A stretch of DNA of 64,000 nt from NCBI RefSeq assembly GCF_024436375.1, contig NZ_JAFMZM010000006.1, positions 124,001 to 188,000 of the forward strand. The letters are read 5' to 3'. Positions 41,245 through 52,387 of the stretch are shown here, piece after piece. The position numbers and the translations under genes are program-made. Under the pieces are notes generated by a model. The model did no database searches, had not been told where the DNA came from, and worked only from the letters and a program-made list of their open reading frames with translations. The first letter of the stretch is position 1. Every line of letters begins with the position of its first letter. Origin of the DNA: Nocardioides astragali. Lineage in GTDB: Bacteria > Actinomycetota > Actinomycetes > Propionibacteriales > Nocardioidaceae.

Positions 41245-42522
41245 ACGAGTCCCACGTTCCGCTCCCTCGCCAACGCCAACTACCGCCGCTACGCCGCGGG
41301 CGGCGTGGTGTCCAACACGGGCACCTGGATGCAGCGCGTCGCCCAGGACTGGCTGGTCCTCGAGCTCGCCGCCGGCACCGGTGCCACAGCGCTGGGCATC
41401 ACCACCGGCCTGCAGTTCCTCCCGTTCCTCCTGCTGACCCCGATCGCCGGCCTGGTCGCCGACCGGATGCCCAAGCAGCGCCTGCTCCAGCTGACCAACC
41501 TCGGCATGGCCCTGCCCGCCGCCGTGCTCGGTGTGCTCGCGGTCACCGGCACCGCCGAGGTCTGGCACGTCTACATCCTGGCCTTCCTGCTCGGCTCGGC
41601 GTCGGCCTTCGACGCCCCCGCGCGCCAGTCCTTCGTCTCAGAGATCGTCGACCCGGGCGACCTCACCAACGCGGTCGGCCTCAACTCGGCCAGCTTCAAC
41701 GCCGCGCGCCTGGTCGGTCCCGGCCTGGCCGGCGTGCTCATCGCCGCACTGGGCGGGGGAGCGGTCGGCACCGGATGGGTCATCCTCCTCAACGCGGTCT
41801 CGTACGCCGCTCCGATCTGGTCGCTGCGCCACCTCGACGTCAGCCGGATCGACGCCGCCCCGGCCAACCGTGGCCCCGGCGCGATCCGCGAGGGCATCGC
41901 CTACGTCCGCGCCCGCCCCGACCTGGTGCTCGTGCTGAGCCTGGTCTTCTTCGCGGGCACCTTCGGCCTCAACTTCCAGATCACCTCCGCCCTGATGGCC
42001 ACCGAGGTCTTCGGCAAGGGACCCGAGGAGTTCGGCCTGCTCGGCTCGTTCCTCGCAGTCGGCTCGCTCACCGGCGCCCTCCTCGCGGCGCGCCGGCCCC
42101 ACGTCCGCCACCGCCTCGTCGTGGGCTCCGCACTCCTCTTCGGTGCCACCGTGGTGCTGGCCGGCCTGATGCCGACCTACCTGACCTTCGCCCTCCTCGC
42201 CCCGATCACCGGGCTGACCGCGCTGACCTTCATCACCAGCGCCAACACCTACATGCAGCTGCACACCGACGCCGGGGTCCGCGGCCGCGTGATGGCGCTC
42301 TACCTGATGATCTTCATGGGCGGCACGCCGGTGGGCGCGCCCATCATCGGCTGGATCGGTCACGAGTACGGCGCCCGCTGGACGCTGCTGGGCGGAGGGC
42401 TGCTGACCATCGCCGGCGTGGCGATCTCCGCGCTGGTGTTCCTGCGCCTGGAGCGAGCGCGGGCTGAGCGTGACGTCCCGACCGGCGGACGGGCCGCCGA
42501 AGCGGCTCCCGCGGCATTTTGA
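41245..42522 (+). CDS. MFS exporter (EntS-like), apparent ACG start
   Basis: 425 residues if started at ACG 41245, giving (M)SPTFRSLANANYRRYAAGGVVSNTGTW, the usual N terminus of EntS/DHA3-type exporters. GAGGAG (41235-41240) is correctly spaced 4 bases upstream. The first ATG/GTG in frame is GTG 41305, which would cut into the first transmembrane segment and has no ribosome binding site. Twelve hydrophobic segments follow, with LVADRMPKQRLLQL as loop 2-3. It is co-transcribed with marR and likely exports a drug or siderophore-like compound. The ACG could also be a sequencing or real mutation of ATG. Confidence 0.85.
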   Translation, partial: TSPTFRSLANANYRRYAAGGVVSNTGTWMQRVAQDWLVLELAAGTGATALGITTGLQFLPFLLLTPIAGLVADRMPKQRLLQLTNLGMALPAAVLGVLAVTGTAEVWHVYILAFLLGSASAFDAPARQSFVSEIVDPGDLTNAVGLNSASFNAARLVGPGLAGVLIAALGGGAVGTGWVILLNAVSYAAPIWSLRHLDVSRIDAAPANRGPGAIREGIAYVRARPDLVLVLSLVFFAGTFGLNFQITSALMATEVFGKGPEEFGLLGSFLAVGSLTGALLAARRPHVRHRLVVGSALLFGATVVLAGLMPTYLTFALLAPITGLTALTFITSANTYMQLHTDAGVRGRVMALYLMIFMGGTPVGAPIIGWIGHEYGARWTLLGGGLLTIAGVAISALVFLRLERARAERDVPTGGRAAEAAPAAF

Positions 42523-42547
42523 CCCGGTCGTGGCGCCCGAGTAGCCT
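42519..42547 (+). promoter_or_regulatory. Promoter of the rpsL-rpsG-fusA-tuf operon
   Basis: -35 TTGACC (42519-42524), 17-base spacer, -10 TAGCCT (42542-42547): the best housekeeping promoter in the window. Its -35 box overlaps the stop of the MFS gene. The leader to GTG 42715 is about 160 bases and holds a small hairpin CTCAG-TCT-CTGAG (42600-42612) and a GCCAGCCAGCCAGC tract; no coding sequence is supported there. Confidence 0.75.
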
Positions 42548-42714
42548 CGTTCCTTGTGTCTGGCACGACCAGACCCATGCGCATGCTCGCACACCGTTGC
42601 TCAGTCTCTGAGACGGCCAGCCAGCCAGCGAACAGGCACACGCACGAAGGCAACACACCCGAGTCCGGCACCGCGCCGGTCCGAGACGAGAAGACAGAGA
42701 GAGGGAACCACCAG

Positions 42715-43086
42715 GTGCCCACCATCAACCAGCTGGTCCGCAAGGGCCGCCAGGACAAGGTGTCGAAGTCCAAGACGCCTGCCCTGAAGGGATCCCCGCA
42801 GCGCCGTGGCGTCTGCACCCGCGTCTACACGACCACCCCGAAGAAGCCGAACTCCGCCCTCCGCAAGGTCGCCCGCGTGCGCCTGAGCAGTGGCGTCGAG
42901 GTCACCGCCTACATCCCGGGTGTCGGTCACAACCTGCAGGAGCACTCGATCGTGCTTGTGCGCGGCGGCCGTGTGAAGGACCTTCCCGGTGTCCGCTACA
43001 AGATCATCCGCGGCACGCTCGACACCCAGGGTGTCAAGAACCGCAAGCAGGCCCGTAGCCGTTACGGCGCGAAGAAGGAGAAGTAA
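42715..43086 (+). CDS. rpsL: 30S ribosomal protein S12
   Basis: 123 residues, full length, MPTINQLVRKGRQDKVSKSK to the KKEK end. It lies at the decoding centre of the small subunit. TTTPKKPNSALRK and GGRVKDLPG include the lysines (positions equivalent to K43 and K88) where streptomycin-resistance changes occur; both are the sensitive Lys. GTG 42715 was chosen by family N terminus; a frame open further upstream is leader sequence. Its stop overlaps rpsG ATG by one base (TAATG). Confidence 0.99.
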   Translation: MPTINQLVRKGRQDKVSKSKTPALKGSPQRRGVCTRVYTTTPKKPNSALRKVARVRLSSGVEVTAYIPGVGHNLQEHSIVLVRGGRVKDLPGVRYKIIRGTLDTQGVKNRKQARSRYGAKKEK

Positions 43087-43556
43087 TGCCTCGCAAGGGT
43101 CCCGCTCCCAAGCGCCCTCTCGTCTCTGACCCCGTCTACGGCTCGCAGCTGGTCACCCAGCTCGTCAGCAAGGTCCTGCAGGACGGCAAGAAGGCCGTTG
43201 CCCAGCGCATCGTCTACACCGCCCTCGAGGGCTGCCGCGACAAGACCGGCACCGACCCGGTCGTCACGCTCAAGCGCGCGCTCGACAACGTCAAGCCGGC
43301 CATCGAGGTCAAGTCCCGCCGCGTCGGCGGTGCGACCTACCAGGTCCCCGTCGAGGTCAAGGCCAACCGCTCCACCACGCTGGCCCTGCGCTGGCTCGTG
43401 GGCTACGCCGCCGACCGTCGCGAGAAGACCATGGCCGAGCGCCTCATGAACGAGATCCTCGACGCGAGCAACGGCCTCGGTGCCGCTGTGAAGAAGCGCG
43501 AGGACACCCACAAGATGGCCGAGTCCAACAAGGCCTTCGCCCACTACCGCTGGTGA
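43086..43556 (+). CDS. rpsG: 30S ribosomal protein S7
   Basis: 156 residues, full length (MPRKGPAPKRPLVSDPVYGS ... AFAHYRW). It binds 16S rRNA in the head of the small subunit and nucleates its assembly; in many bacteria it is also a translational repressor of this operon. It starts in TAATG with rpsL. A 13-bp hairpin follows before fusA. Confidence 0.99.
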   Translation: MPRKGPAPKRPLVSDPVYGSQLVTQLVSKVLQDGKKAVAQRIVYTALEGCRDKTGTDPVVTLKRALDNVKPAIEVKSRRVGGATYQVPVEVKANRSTTLALRWLVGYAADRREKTMAERLMNEILDASNGLGAAVKKREDTHKMAESNKAFAHYRW

Positions 43557-43560
43557 GGAC

Positions 43561-43601
43561 GAGAGGCCGTACGACCCGCGTTGCGCGGCGTACGGCCTCT
43601 C
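43561..43601 (+). terminator. Hairpin between rpsG and fusA
   Basis: Perfect 13-bp stem GAGAGGCCGTACG / CGTACGGCCTCTC with a 15-base loop, 4 bases after the rpsG stop. It may be a partial terminator or processing site that adjusts the ratio of ribosomal proteins to elongation factors. Confidence 0.65.
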
Positions 43602-43642
43602 ACCCCCACAACCCCACTACTTCGAGGGACTGAGACACAGAC

Positions 43643-45754
<2,112 letters not shown>

Positions 45755-45833
45755 CTCGATCCGGACCCTCGGTCCAGCACCACCCGTCCCACACCCATGA
45801 GTTCAAGTACAAACCCAACCAGGAGGAGCCCCA

Positions 45834-47027
<1,194 letters not shown>

Positions 47028-47064
47028 TCCCCGCCGGTCGCTGACCGGCACCCGCACCACATTC

Positions 47065-47098
47065 GAGGCCCCGTCCCCCGCAAGGGAGGCGGGGCCTC
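47065..47098 (+). terminator. Terminator of the str operon
   Basis: GAGGCCCCG / CGGGGCCTC nine-pair outer stem with an inner CCC/GGG stem and GCAA-type loop, 37 bases after the tuf stop. Confidence 0.8.
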
Positions 47099-47141
47099 GT
47101 GCGTCTTCTCGCTGTCGGTGGTCGTCGCTACCGTCTCCGTC

Positions 47142-47516
47142 ATGACTCTGACCTTGGGCATGATCACGATGGACACCGCCGACGCCCTGTCGCTCGCCGA
47201 CTGGTGGGCGGAGCAGACCGGCGCCACGGTGGGGGAGACCAACGACGGCCACTACGTCATGGTAAGCGGGGGCGGGCTGCCCGGCCTGCTCGCGTTCCAG
47301 AAGGTCGACGACCCCACGCCGGGCAAGAACCGGCTGCACCTCGACCTCACCGCGCCCGACCTCGACGCGGAGGTCGACCGCCTGACGGCCGCGGGCGCGA
47401 CGCTGGTCGAGCGCCGGGGAGACGACAGCTTCCGCTGGGTGACCCTGGCCGACCCCGACGGCAACCAGTTCTGCGTGGCCGCTGCGGCGGAGGCTTCCGG
47501 GCTCGACCCGTCCTGA
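47142..47516 (+). CDS. VOC-family (glyoxalase-like) protein
   Basis: 124 residues with the beta-alpha-beta-beta-beta VOC pattern: MTLTLGMITMDTADALSLADWW..., RLHLDLTAPDLDAEVDRL and VTLADPDGNQFCVA. The substrate is unknown. ATG 47142 is chosen because TACCGT (47129-47134) is a -10-like box 7 bases before it; an earlier GTG would precede transcription. The next gene begins 28 bases after the stop. Confidence 0.85.
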   Translation: MTLTLGMITMDTADALSLADWWAEQTGATVGETNDGHYVMVSGGGLPGLLAFQKVDDPTPGKNRLHLDLTAPDLDAEVDRLTAAGATLVERRGDDSFRWVTLADPDGNQFCVAAAAEASGLDPS

Positions 47517-47544
47517 GTCGTAGGCACAGGGCAGGATGTCCGGC

Positions 47545-48135
47545 ATGGGGTTCACGCGCGCCGAGCTGGAGTCGTTCCGCGATGCCGTGGTGCCCGACCT
47601 GCTGCCTGGTCGCGACCAGCCGCTCCGGCTGCTGTTCGTGGGCATCAACCCCGGGCTGTGGACCGCCGCCACGCAGACCCACTTTGCCCATCCGGGCAAC
47701 CGGTTCTACCCAGCGCTCCTGCGGGCCGGGATCCTGACCGAACCGGTGGACCAGGCCGCAGGCATGTCGGAGGAGGACCGCGAGGCGCTGCGGCGTCGGG
47801 GCATCGGCATCACCAACGTGGTCGCTCGCGCGACTGCCCGAGCCGACGAGCTCACGCCCGAGGAGCTGCGGCAGGGCGGCGAACGCCTCCGGCAGCTCGT
47901 GTCGGAGGTGCAGCCCCAGGTGGTGGCCGTGGCCGGCGTGACGGCCTACCGCGCGGCGTTCGGCCACCGTCGGGCCAAGGCCGGCGAGCAGCCCGACCGG
48001 TGGGGGACCTCCCGGGTGTTCGTGGTGCCCAACCCCTCGGGCCTCAACGCGCACGAGACCGTCGACACGTTGGCCACGGCCTACGCCGAGGCGGCGCGGG
48101 CGGCAGGGATCGTCGAGGGCGTCCCGCAGCCCTGA
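47545..48135 (+). CDS. mug: G/U(T) mismatch-specific DNA glycosylase
   Basis: 196 residues of the uracil-DNA glycosylase superfamily, Mug/TDG branch. Active-site motif 1 is GINPGLWTAAT and motif 2 is NPSGLNAH, with GNRFYPALLRAG and VVARATARADEL as in Mug. It excises uracil or thymine opposite guanine. ATG 47545 is taken because CAGGAT (47532-47537) forms a weak -10 box 7 bases upstream; ATG 47536, three codons earlier, is the alternative. Confidence 0.92.
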   Translation: MGFTRAELESFRDAVVPDLLPGRDQPLRLLFVGINPGLWTAATQTHFAHPGNRFYPALLRAGILTEPVDQAAGMSEEDREALRRRGIGITNVVARATARADELTPEELRQGGERLRQLVSEVQPQVVAVAGVTAYRAAFGHRRAKAGEQPDRWGTSRVFVVPNPSGLNAHETVDTLATAYAEAARAAGIVEGVPQP

Positions 48136-48156
48136 CCGAGCGCTCGTCGAGCCGGA

Positions 48157-48621
48157 TCAGGCGGCCCGCGGCCGGCGCAGCAGCCCGGCCTCCTCGAGCA
48201 GGAGCTCCACGCGCTCGCGCTCGCCGTCTCGCTCCGCGCCGGGCGGCAGCACCTCCATCAGGTGGGCCATCTCGACCATGTCGGCCGCCTCGGCAAGCAC
48301 CCGGTCGTAGGCCTGTCGGCACCCCTCGTACTTGGCGAAGCGCATGCCCTCGCGGTGGAAGGACGAGTGGAGCCGGCGCAGGTCGGCCGCGACCTGCTCG
48401 ATGGGTCGACGCAACGGGAGCACCTCAGCGTCGGGGTCGGGGCGTCGGCCGATCATCCGGAGCCGGCGGGCCACGGCGCGGTAGCTCCGCCACTCGCGGA
48501 GCTCGCCCCGAAGGGCCGCGAGCGCCACCCATCCGAGCAGGTAGACGCCCAGCAGCACGCCCAACAGCTCGAACCAACCACGCACCACCTCACGGTACGC
48601 CCGCACGGCTCCGGCGGTCAT
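48157..48621 (-). CDS. Conserved hypothetical membrane protein, paralogue of the gene at the right edge
   Basis: 154 residues, unrecognised. One N-terminal transmembrane segment (WFELLGVLLGVYLLGWVALAAL) precedes a cytoplasmic helical region with ADLRRLHSSFHREG, YEGCRQAYDRVLAEAADM and the end RVELLLEEAGLL. The last part aligns with the partial gene at 63706-64000 (VARALRRLHAEV, AAYEDLLIQAAQAL, RLRLEHVLREAGL), so the two form a family. ATG 48621 is preferred over GTG/ATG codons further upstream that lack a ribosome binding site. Function unknown. Confidence 0.7.
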   Translation of the reverse strand: MTAGAVRAYREVVRGWFELLGVLLGVYLLGWVALAALRGELREWRSYRAVARRLRMIGRRPDPDAEVLPLRRPIEQVAADLRRLHSSFHREGMRFAKYEGCRQAYDRVLAEAADMVEMAHLMEVLPPGAERDGERERVELLLEEAGLLRRPRAA

Positions 48622-48657
48622 CCCGCGTCGACACGCGTCGCGGCGCACGTGGGCGGG

Positions 48658-49101
48658 TCAGCCCATGTCGACGCCCTCGAAGTCCTCGGGGGTGTAGTCA
48701 CGCTTCTCGACCAGGACCATCCAGTTGCCCGAGTTGTCGCGCATCAGCGCCTCGACGCCGTACGGGCGCTCCTCCGGCTCCTGCAGGAACTCCACGCCCT
48801 TGGCCTTGAGGTCCTCGTAGGTGGCGCGGCAGTCGTCGACGTTCATCCCGATGCCGGGAAGCCCGCCCTCGTCCTGCGCGCGGTTCATCGCCTCGATGAG
48901 GTAGTCGGGGAGGGGGCCGCTCGGGGTGGTGAGGTGGATGTGGACCTCGGGCTGCTTGGGGTGGAAGACGGTGCACCACCGGAAGTCCGGGCCGAGCCGG
49001 AGGTCGTCGCCGACCTCGAAGCCCATGACGTCGGTGTAGAAGGCGAGGGACTCGTCGATGTCCGTCACCCACAGGGACAGGAGGGCGATGTTGGTGATCA
49101 T
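48658..49101 (-). CDS. VOC-family (glyoxalase/bleomycin-resistance-like) protein
   Basis: 147 residues: LLSLWVTDIDESLAFYTDVMGFEVGDD and EFLQEPEERPYGVEALMRDNSGNWMVLVE are the two VOC halves. It follows an AraC-family gene by 9 bases, and TAGGCT, formed by the regulator's stop region, is a -10-like box 6 bases before ATG 49101. It may therefore also be transcribed alone as a leaderless mRNA. AraC-VOC pairs are frequent in actinobacteria; no substrate is known. Confidence 0.9.
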   Translation of the reverse strand: MITNIALLSLWVTDIDESLAFYTDVMGFEVGDDLRLGPDFRWCTVFHPKQPEVHIHLTTPSGPLPDYLIEAMNRAQDEGGLPGIGMNVDDCRATYEDLKAKGVEFLQEPEERPYGVEALMRDNSGNWMVLVEKRDYTPEDFEGVDMG

Positions 49102-49110
49102 GGGACGAGC

Positions 49111-49560
49111 CTAGGAAGGACCGGCCCGGTCCTGCTTCTCCTGTGTTGCGGTCCTCTCCACGAGCCCCGCCATGAACACGTAGCACCCAGGGATCCTGGG
49201 GTTGCCGGCGGCGGCGTACCGCTTCTGGAAGGCGCTGGGACTCTCGCCGACGATCTCGCGGAACGTCGAGCTGAAGGACCCGAGGCTGCTGTAGCCGACC
49301 AGGTGGCACACCTCGGTGACCGTCAGGTTGGCCGCCCGCAACAGGTCCTGGGAGCGCTCGATGCGGCGCTGGGCGAGGTAGGCGGCGGGCGTGGTGCGGT
49401 AGGTGATCGCGAAGGAGCGCAGGAAGTGGAAGCGGCTCATCCCGGCCAGCGCAGCGAGGTGGTCGAGGTCGAACGGCTCGGCGAAGTGGCGATCGAGGTG
49501 GTCGCGTGCGCGGCGCAGGTGGACCAGCACGTCGCCCGGGACCCGACGCGTGCCGCTCAC
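49111..49560 (-). CDS. AraC-family transcriptional regulator
   Basis: 149 residues composed of the DNA-binding domain with both helix-turn-helix units (DLDHLAALAGMSRFHFLRSF and LTVTEVCHLVGYSSLGSFSSTFREIVGESPSAFQKRY) and a short tail. There is no separate sensor domain, so the partner VOC protein encoded next may act as one; that is speculation. GTG 49560 overlaps the stop of the aminotransferase gene upstream (GTGA), linking it to the GABA gene string. Confidence 0.9.
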   Translation of the reverse strand: MSGTRRVPGDVLVHLRRARDHLDRHFAEPFDLDHLAALAGMSRFHFLRSFAITYRTTPAAYLAQRRIERSQDLLRAANLTVTEVCHLVGYSSLGSFSSTFREIVGESPSAFQKRYAAAGNPRIPGCYVFMAGLVERTATQEKQDRAGPS

Positions 49561-50930
49561 CCGAGCAGGGCCTCCACCGCACCGGCGAACACCTCGGTGT
49601 GCCGGTCGACGTCGCCGGTGGTGTGGAACGCCGAGAACAGGCTCATGTTGTGGAACGGCGCCAGCAGCACGCCGCGGTTGACCGTCCACAGGTGCAGGAA
49701 GGCGTCGAGCTCCTCGTCGACGGCCGCGGCCGCCTCGGCGCCCGTACGCGGCGGCGGGCAGAACCAGTACTCCGCGCGGCAGCCGAGCCGCTGCACGTGC
49801 CACGGCAGGCCGTGGGCGTCGATCACGTCCTGGATCCCTGCGGTGAAGCGCTCGGCCAGGGGGATGGCGACGTCGAAGTCCTCGTGACGCAGCGCCGTCG
49901 AGAGCGTCGCGCGCACGGCCGCCATGGCCAGGGCCGAGCCGGACAGGGTTCCGCCGACGCCGGCCACGTCGATGTCATGGCCCAGCATCGGCCCCTCGAG
50001 CCGGGAGGCCACCTCCGCGGTCATCCCGTAGGCCGCGACGGGGATCCCGCCGCCGATGGGCTTGCCGATCACGACGAAGTCGGGCTCGAGGCCCCAGGCG
50101 GCGCTCGCGCCACCCGGCCCCGCGCAGATCGTGTGCGTCTCGTCGTTGACGAGCAGGACCCCGTGCCGCCGGGTGATCTCGCGGACGCCGGCCAGGTAGC
50201 CGTCGTCGGGGAGGACGATGCCGATGTTGGTCAGCGCGGGCTCCATCAGCAGGCAGGCGACGTCGCCTTCGGCCAGGCGGGCGTCCAGCGCGTCGAGGTC
50301 GTTGAAGGGCACCACCGCGGTGGTCGTGGCGACGTCGACCTGCGGGCCGAGCGCGCCGGGACGGGCCACGACCCGGTCGCCGGCCCGGCCGTGCTCGAGC
50401 ACGGCCAGGGTCTCGTCGACGGTGCCGTGGTAGCACCAGTCCATGACCGCGATGCGCGGCCGCCCGGTGAGGTGCCGCGCGAAGCGCAGCACGAAGCGGT
50501 TGGCGTCGGTCGCGGTCATCGCCATCTGCCACCGGGGGACCCCGAAGCGGCGGCTCAGCTCCGCCGCGACCCACGCCGCGTCGCTGGAGGGGAGCATGGT
50601 GGTGATGCCGCGCTCGGTGCGCTCGCGTACGGCCGCGGCGACCGCCGGCAGGCAGTGGCCGGTCATCGATCCGGTGTCACCCAGGCACAGGTCGACGTAG
50701 TCGATGCCGTCGACGTCGGTGAAGCGCCCGCCCGCCGCCGAGTCCACGAACAGCGGGAAGGAGCCCGGCCACCGGGTCATCCACGGCATCGGGACGCCGG
50801 CCAGCAGGTGCTCGCCTGCCTCGGCCGCGAGCCTGGCCGAAGCCGGGTGCAGGTCGACGAACCGCTGCTCCTCCTCGGCGTGGAGCGCGGCCAGCCGCCT
50901 CCGGTCCACGCTCGTCGTCGTCGGGCTCAC
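49557..50930 (-). CDS. Class III PLP aminotransferase (glutamate-1-semialdehyde aminomutase-like)
   Basis: 457 residues. The PLP lysine lies in PDFVVIGKPIGGGIPVAAYG; DTGSMTGHCLPAV, LMEPALTNIGIVLP and NDETHTICAGPGG match the aminomutase/transaminase branch. It is unlikely to be HemL because it sits in a catabolic operon and differs in the gating region. GTG 50930 overlaps the stop of the semialdehyde dehydrogenase (GTGA). It may transaminate an omega-amino acid or amine in the polyamine/GABA pathway; the substrate is undetermined. Confidence 0.82.
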   Translation of the reverse strand: MSPTTTSVDRRRLAALHAEEEQRFVDLHPASARLAAEAGEHLLAGVPMPWMTRWPGSFPLFVDSAAGGRFTDVDGIDYVDLCLGDTGSMTGHCLPAVAAAVRERTERGITTMLPSSDAAWVAAELSRRFGVPRWQMAMTATDANRFVLRFARHLTGRPRIAVMDWCYHGTVDETLAVLEHGRAGDRVVARPGALGPQVDVATTTAVVPFNDLDALDARLAEGDVACLLMEPALTNIGIVLPDDGYLAGVREITRRHGVLLVNDETHTICAGPGGASAAWGLEPDFVVIGKPIGGGIPVAAYGMTAEVASRLEGPMLGHDIDVAGVGGTLSGSALAMAAVRATLSTALRHEDFDVAIPLAERFTAGIQDVIDAHGLPWHVQRLGCRAEYWFCPPPRTGAEAAAAVDEELDAFLHLWTVNRGVLLAPFHNMSLFSAFHTTGDVDRHTEVFAGAVEALLG

Positions 50931-52375
50931 AGCGCGCTGCCGACGTACTTGGTCTCGAGGTACTCCTCGATGCCCTCGAAGCCGCCCTCGCGGCCGAAGC
51001 CCGAGTGCTTCACGCCACCGAAGGGTGCGGCGGGGTTGGAGACGATGCCGGTGTTGATCCCGACCATGCCGAACTCGAGGGCCTCGCTCACCCGGAGCAC
51101 CCGAGCGTGGTCGCGGGTGAAGACGTAGGCGACCAGGCCGTACTCGGTGTCGTTGGCACGCTCGATCACCTCGTCCTCGTCACGGAAGGTGGCGATGGGG
51201 GCGACGGGTCCGAAGATCTCCTCGCGGAAGACGCGCGCCGTCGGAGGTACGTCGACCAGCACCGTGGGCGGGTAGAAGTGACCCGGCCCCTCGGGCACCA
51301 CACCGCCGACGAGCGCCCGGGCGCCGCCCGAGACGGCGTCGTCCACCAGCTCGTGCACGCCGGCGCGCGCCTTGGCCGTGATCAGCGGGCCCACGTCGAC
51401 TCCCTCCTCAGTCCCGTCCCCGACCCTGAGTGCTCCCATCCGCTCCGCCATCCGGGCCGAGAACTCCTCGGCGACGGACTCGTGCACCAGGAAGCGGTTG
51501 GCCGAGGTGCAGGCCTCGCCGATGTTGCGCATCTTGGCGAGCATCGCGCCGTCGACGGCCGCGTCCACGTCGGCGTCCTCGAAGACGAGGAAGGGCGCGT
51601 TGCCGCCGAGCTCCATCGACACCCGCAGCAGCTGGTCGGCGGCCTGCGACACCAGGACCTTGCCCACGCCGGTCGAGCCGGTGAAGGTGAGCTTGCGGAG
51701 CCGGGAGTCGCGGATGAGCGGCTCGCACACCCCACCTGAGTCGGTGGTGGTGACGACGTTGAGCACCCCGGCCGGGACGCCGACCTCCTCCAGCAGCGCG
51801 GCGAGCGCCAGCATCGTGAGAGGGGTCTCGTGGGCCGGCTTGACCACCATCGTGCACCCGGCCGCGATGGCCGGCCCGATCTTGCGGGTGCCCATCGCGA
51901 GCGGGAAGTTCCACGGCGTGATCATCAGGGTCGGACCCACCGGGCCCTTCATCGTGATGAGGCGCGTCGGGCCGGACGGCGCGGGGGAGTAGCGACCGTG
52001 GATGCGCACCGCCTCCTCGGAGAACCACCGGAAGAACTCGGCGCCGTAGGTCACCTCCCCCTTCGCCTCGGCGAGCGTCTTGCCCATCTCGAGGGTCATC
52101 AGCCGCGCGAAGACGTCGGCGCGCTCGGTGAGCAGCTCGAAGGCGCGGCGCAGGACCTCACCGCGCGTGCGGGGCTCGGTGGCGGCCCACTCCTTCTGCG
52201 CAGCGGCCGCGGCCGCGAGCGCCCGCTCGCCGTCGGCCGGCGTCGCGTCGGCGATGCGGGTGAGCACCCGGCCGTCGGCGGGGTTGGTCACCTCGAAGGT
52301 GGCGCCCCCGGTGGCGTCCACCCACTCGCCGCCGATGAGGAGCTGGCGGGGCACGGTCTCGATCACGTCAGCCAT
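50927..52375 (-). CDS. gabD: NAD(P)-dependent succinate-semialdehyde dehydrogenase
   Basis: 482-residue aldehyde dehydrogenase. TPWNFPLAMGTRKIGPAIAAGCTMVVKP (cofactor region), FTGSTGVGK, general base Glu in MELGGNAPF and catalytic Cys in IGEACTSANR are present. It is of GabD type, oxidising succinate semialdehyde to succinate. ATG 52375 directly follows an alternative GTG. It lies 12 bases after gabT on the same strand, completing the GABA shunt steps. Confidence 0.92.
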   Translation of the reverse strand: MADVIETVPRQLLIGGEWVDATGGATFEVTNPADGRVLTRIADATPADGERALAAAAAAQKEWAATEPRTRGEVLRRAFELLTERADVFARLMTLEMGKTLAEAKGEVTYGAEFFRWFSEEAVRIHGRYSPAPSGPTRLITMKGPVGPTLMITPWNFPLAMGTRKIGPAIAAGCTMVVKPAHETPLTMLALAALLEEVGVPAGVLNVVTTTDSGGVCEPLIRDSRLRKLTFTGSTGVGKVLVSQAADQLLRVSMELGGNAPFLVFEDADVDAAVDGAMLAKMRNIGEACTSANRFLVHESVAEEFSARMAERMGALRVGDGTEEGVDVGPLITAKARAGVHELVDDAVSGGARALVGGVVPEGPGHFYPPTVLVDVPPTARVFREEIFGPVAPIATFRDEDEVIERANDTEYGLVAYVFTRDHARVLRVSEALEFGMVGINTGIVSNPAAPFGGVKHSGFGREGGFEGIEEYLETKYVGSAL

Positions 52376-52387
52376 CACAGCAGCCTC

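Noticed and set aside
42556..42714. Open frame continuous with rpsL giving a 176-residue protein
   Set aside because: S12 is highly conserved and starts MPTINQL at 42715; the upstream part is the operon leader.
49557..50930. Assignment as glutamate-1-semialdehyde aminomutase (HemL)
   Set aside because: The gene is embedded in a GABA/polyamine operon and lacks haem-biosynthesis neighbours; only a general class III assignment is supported.
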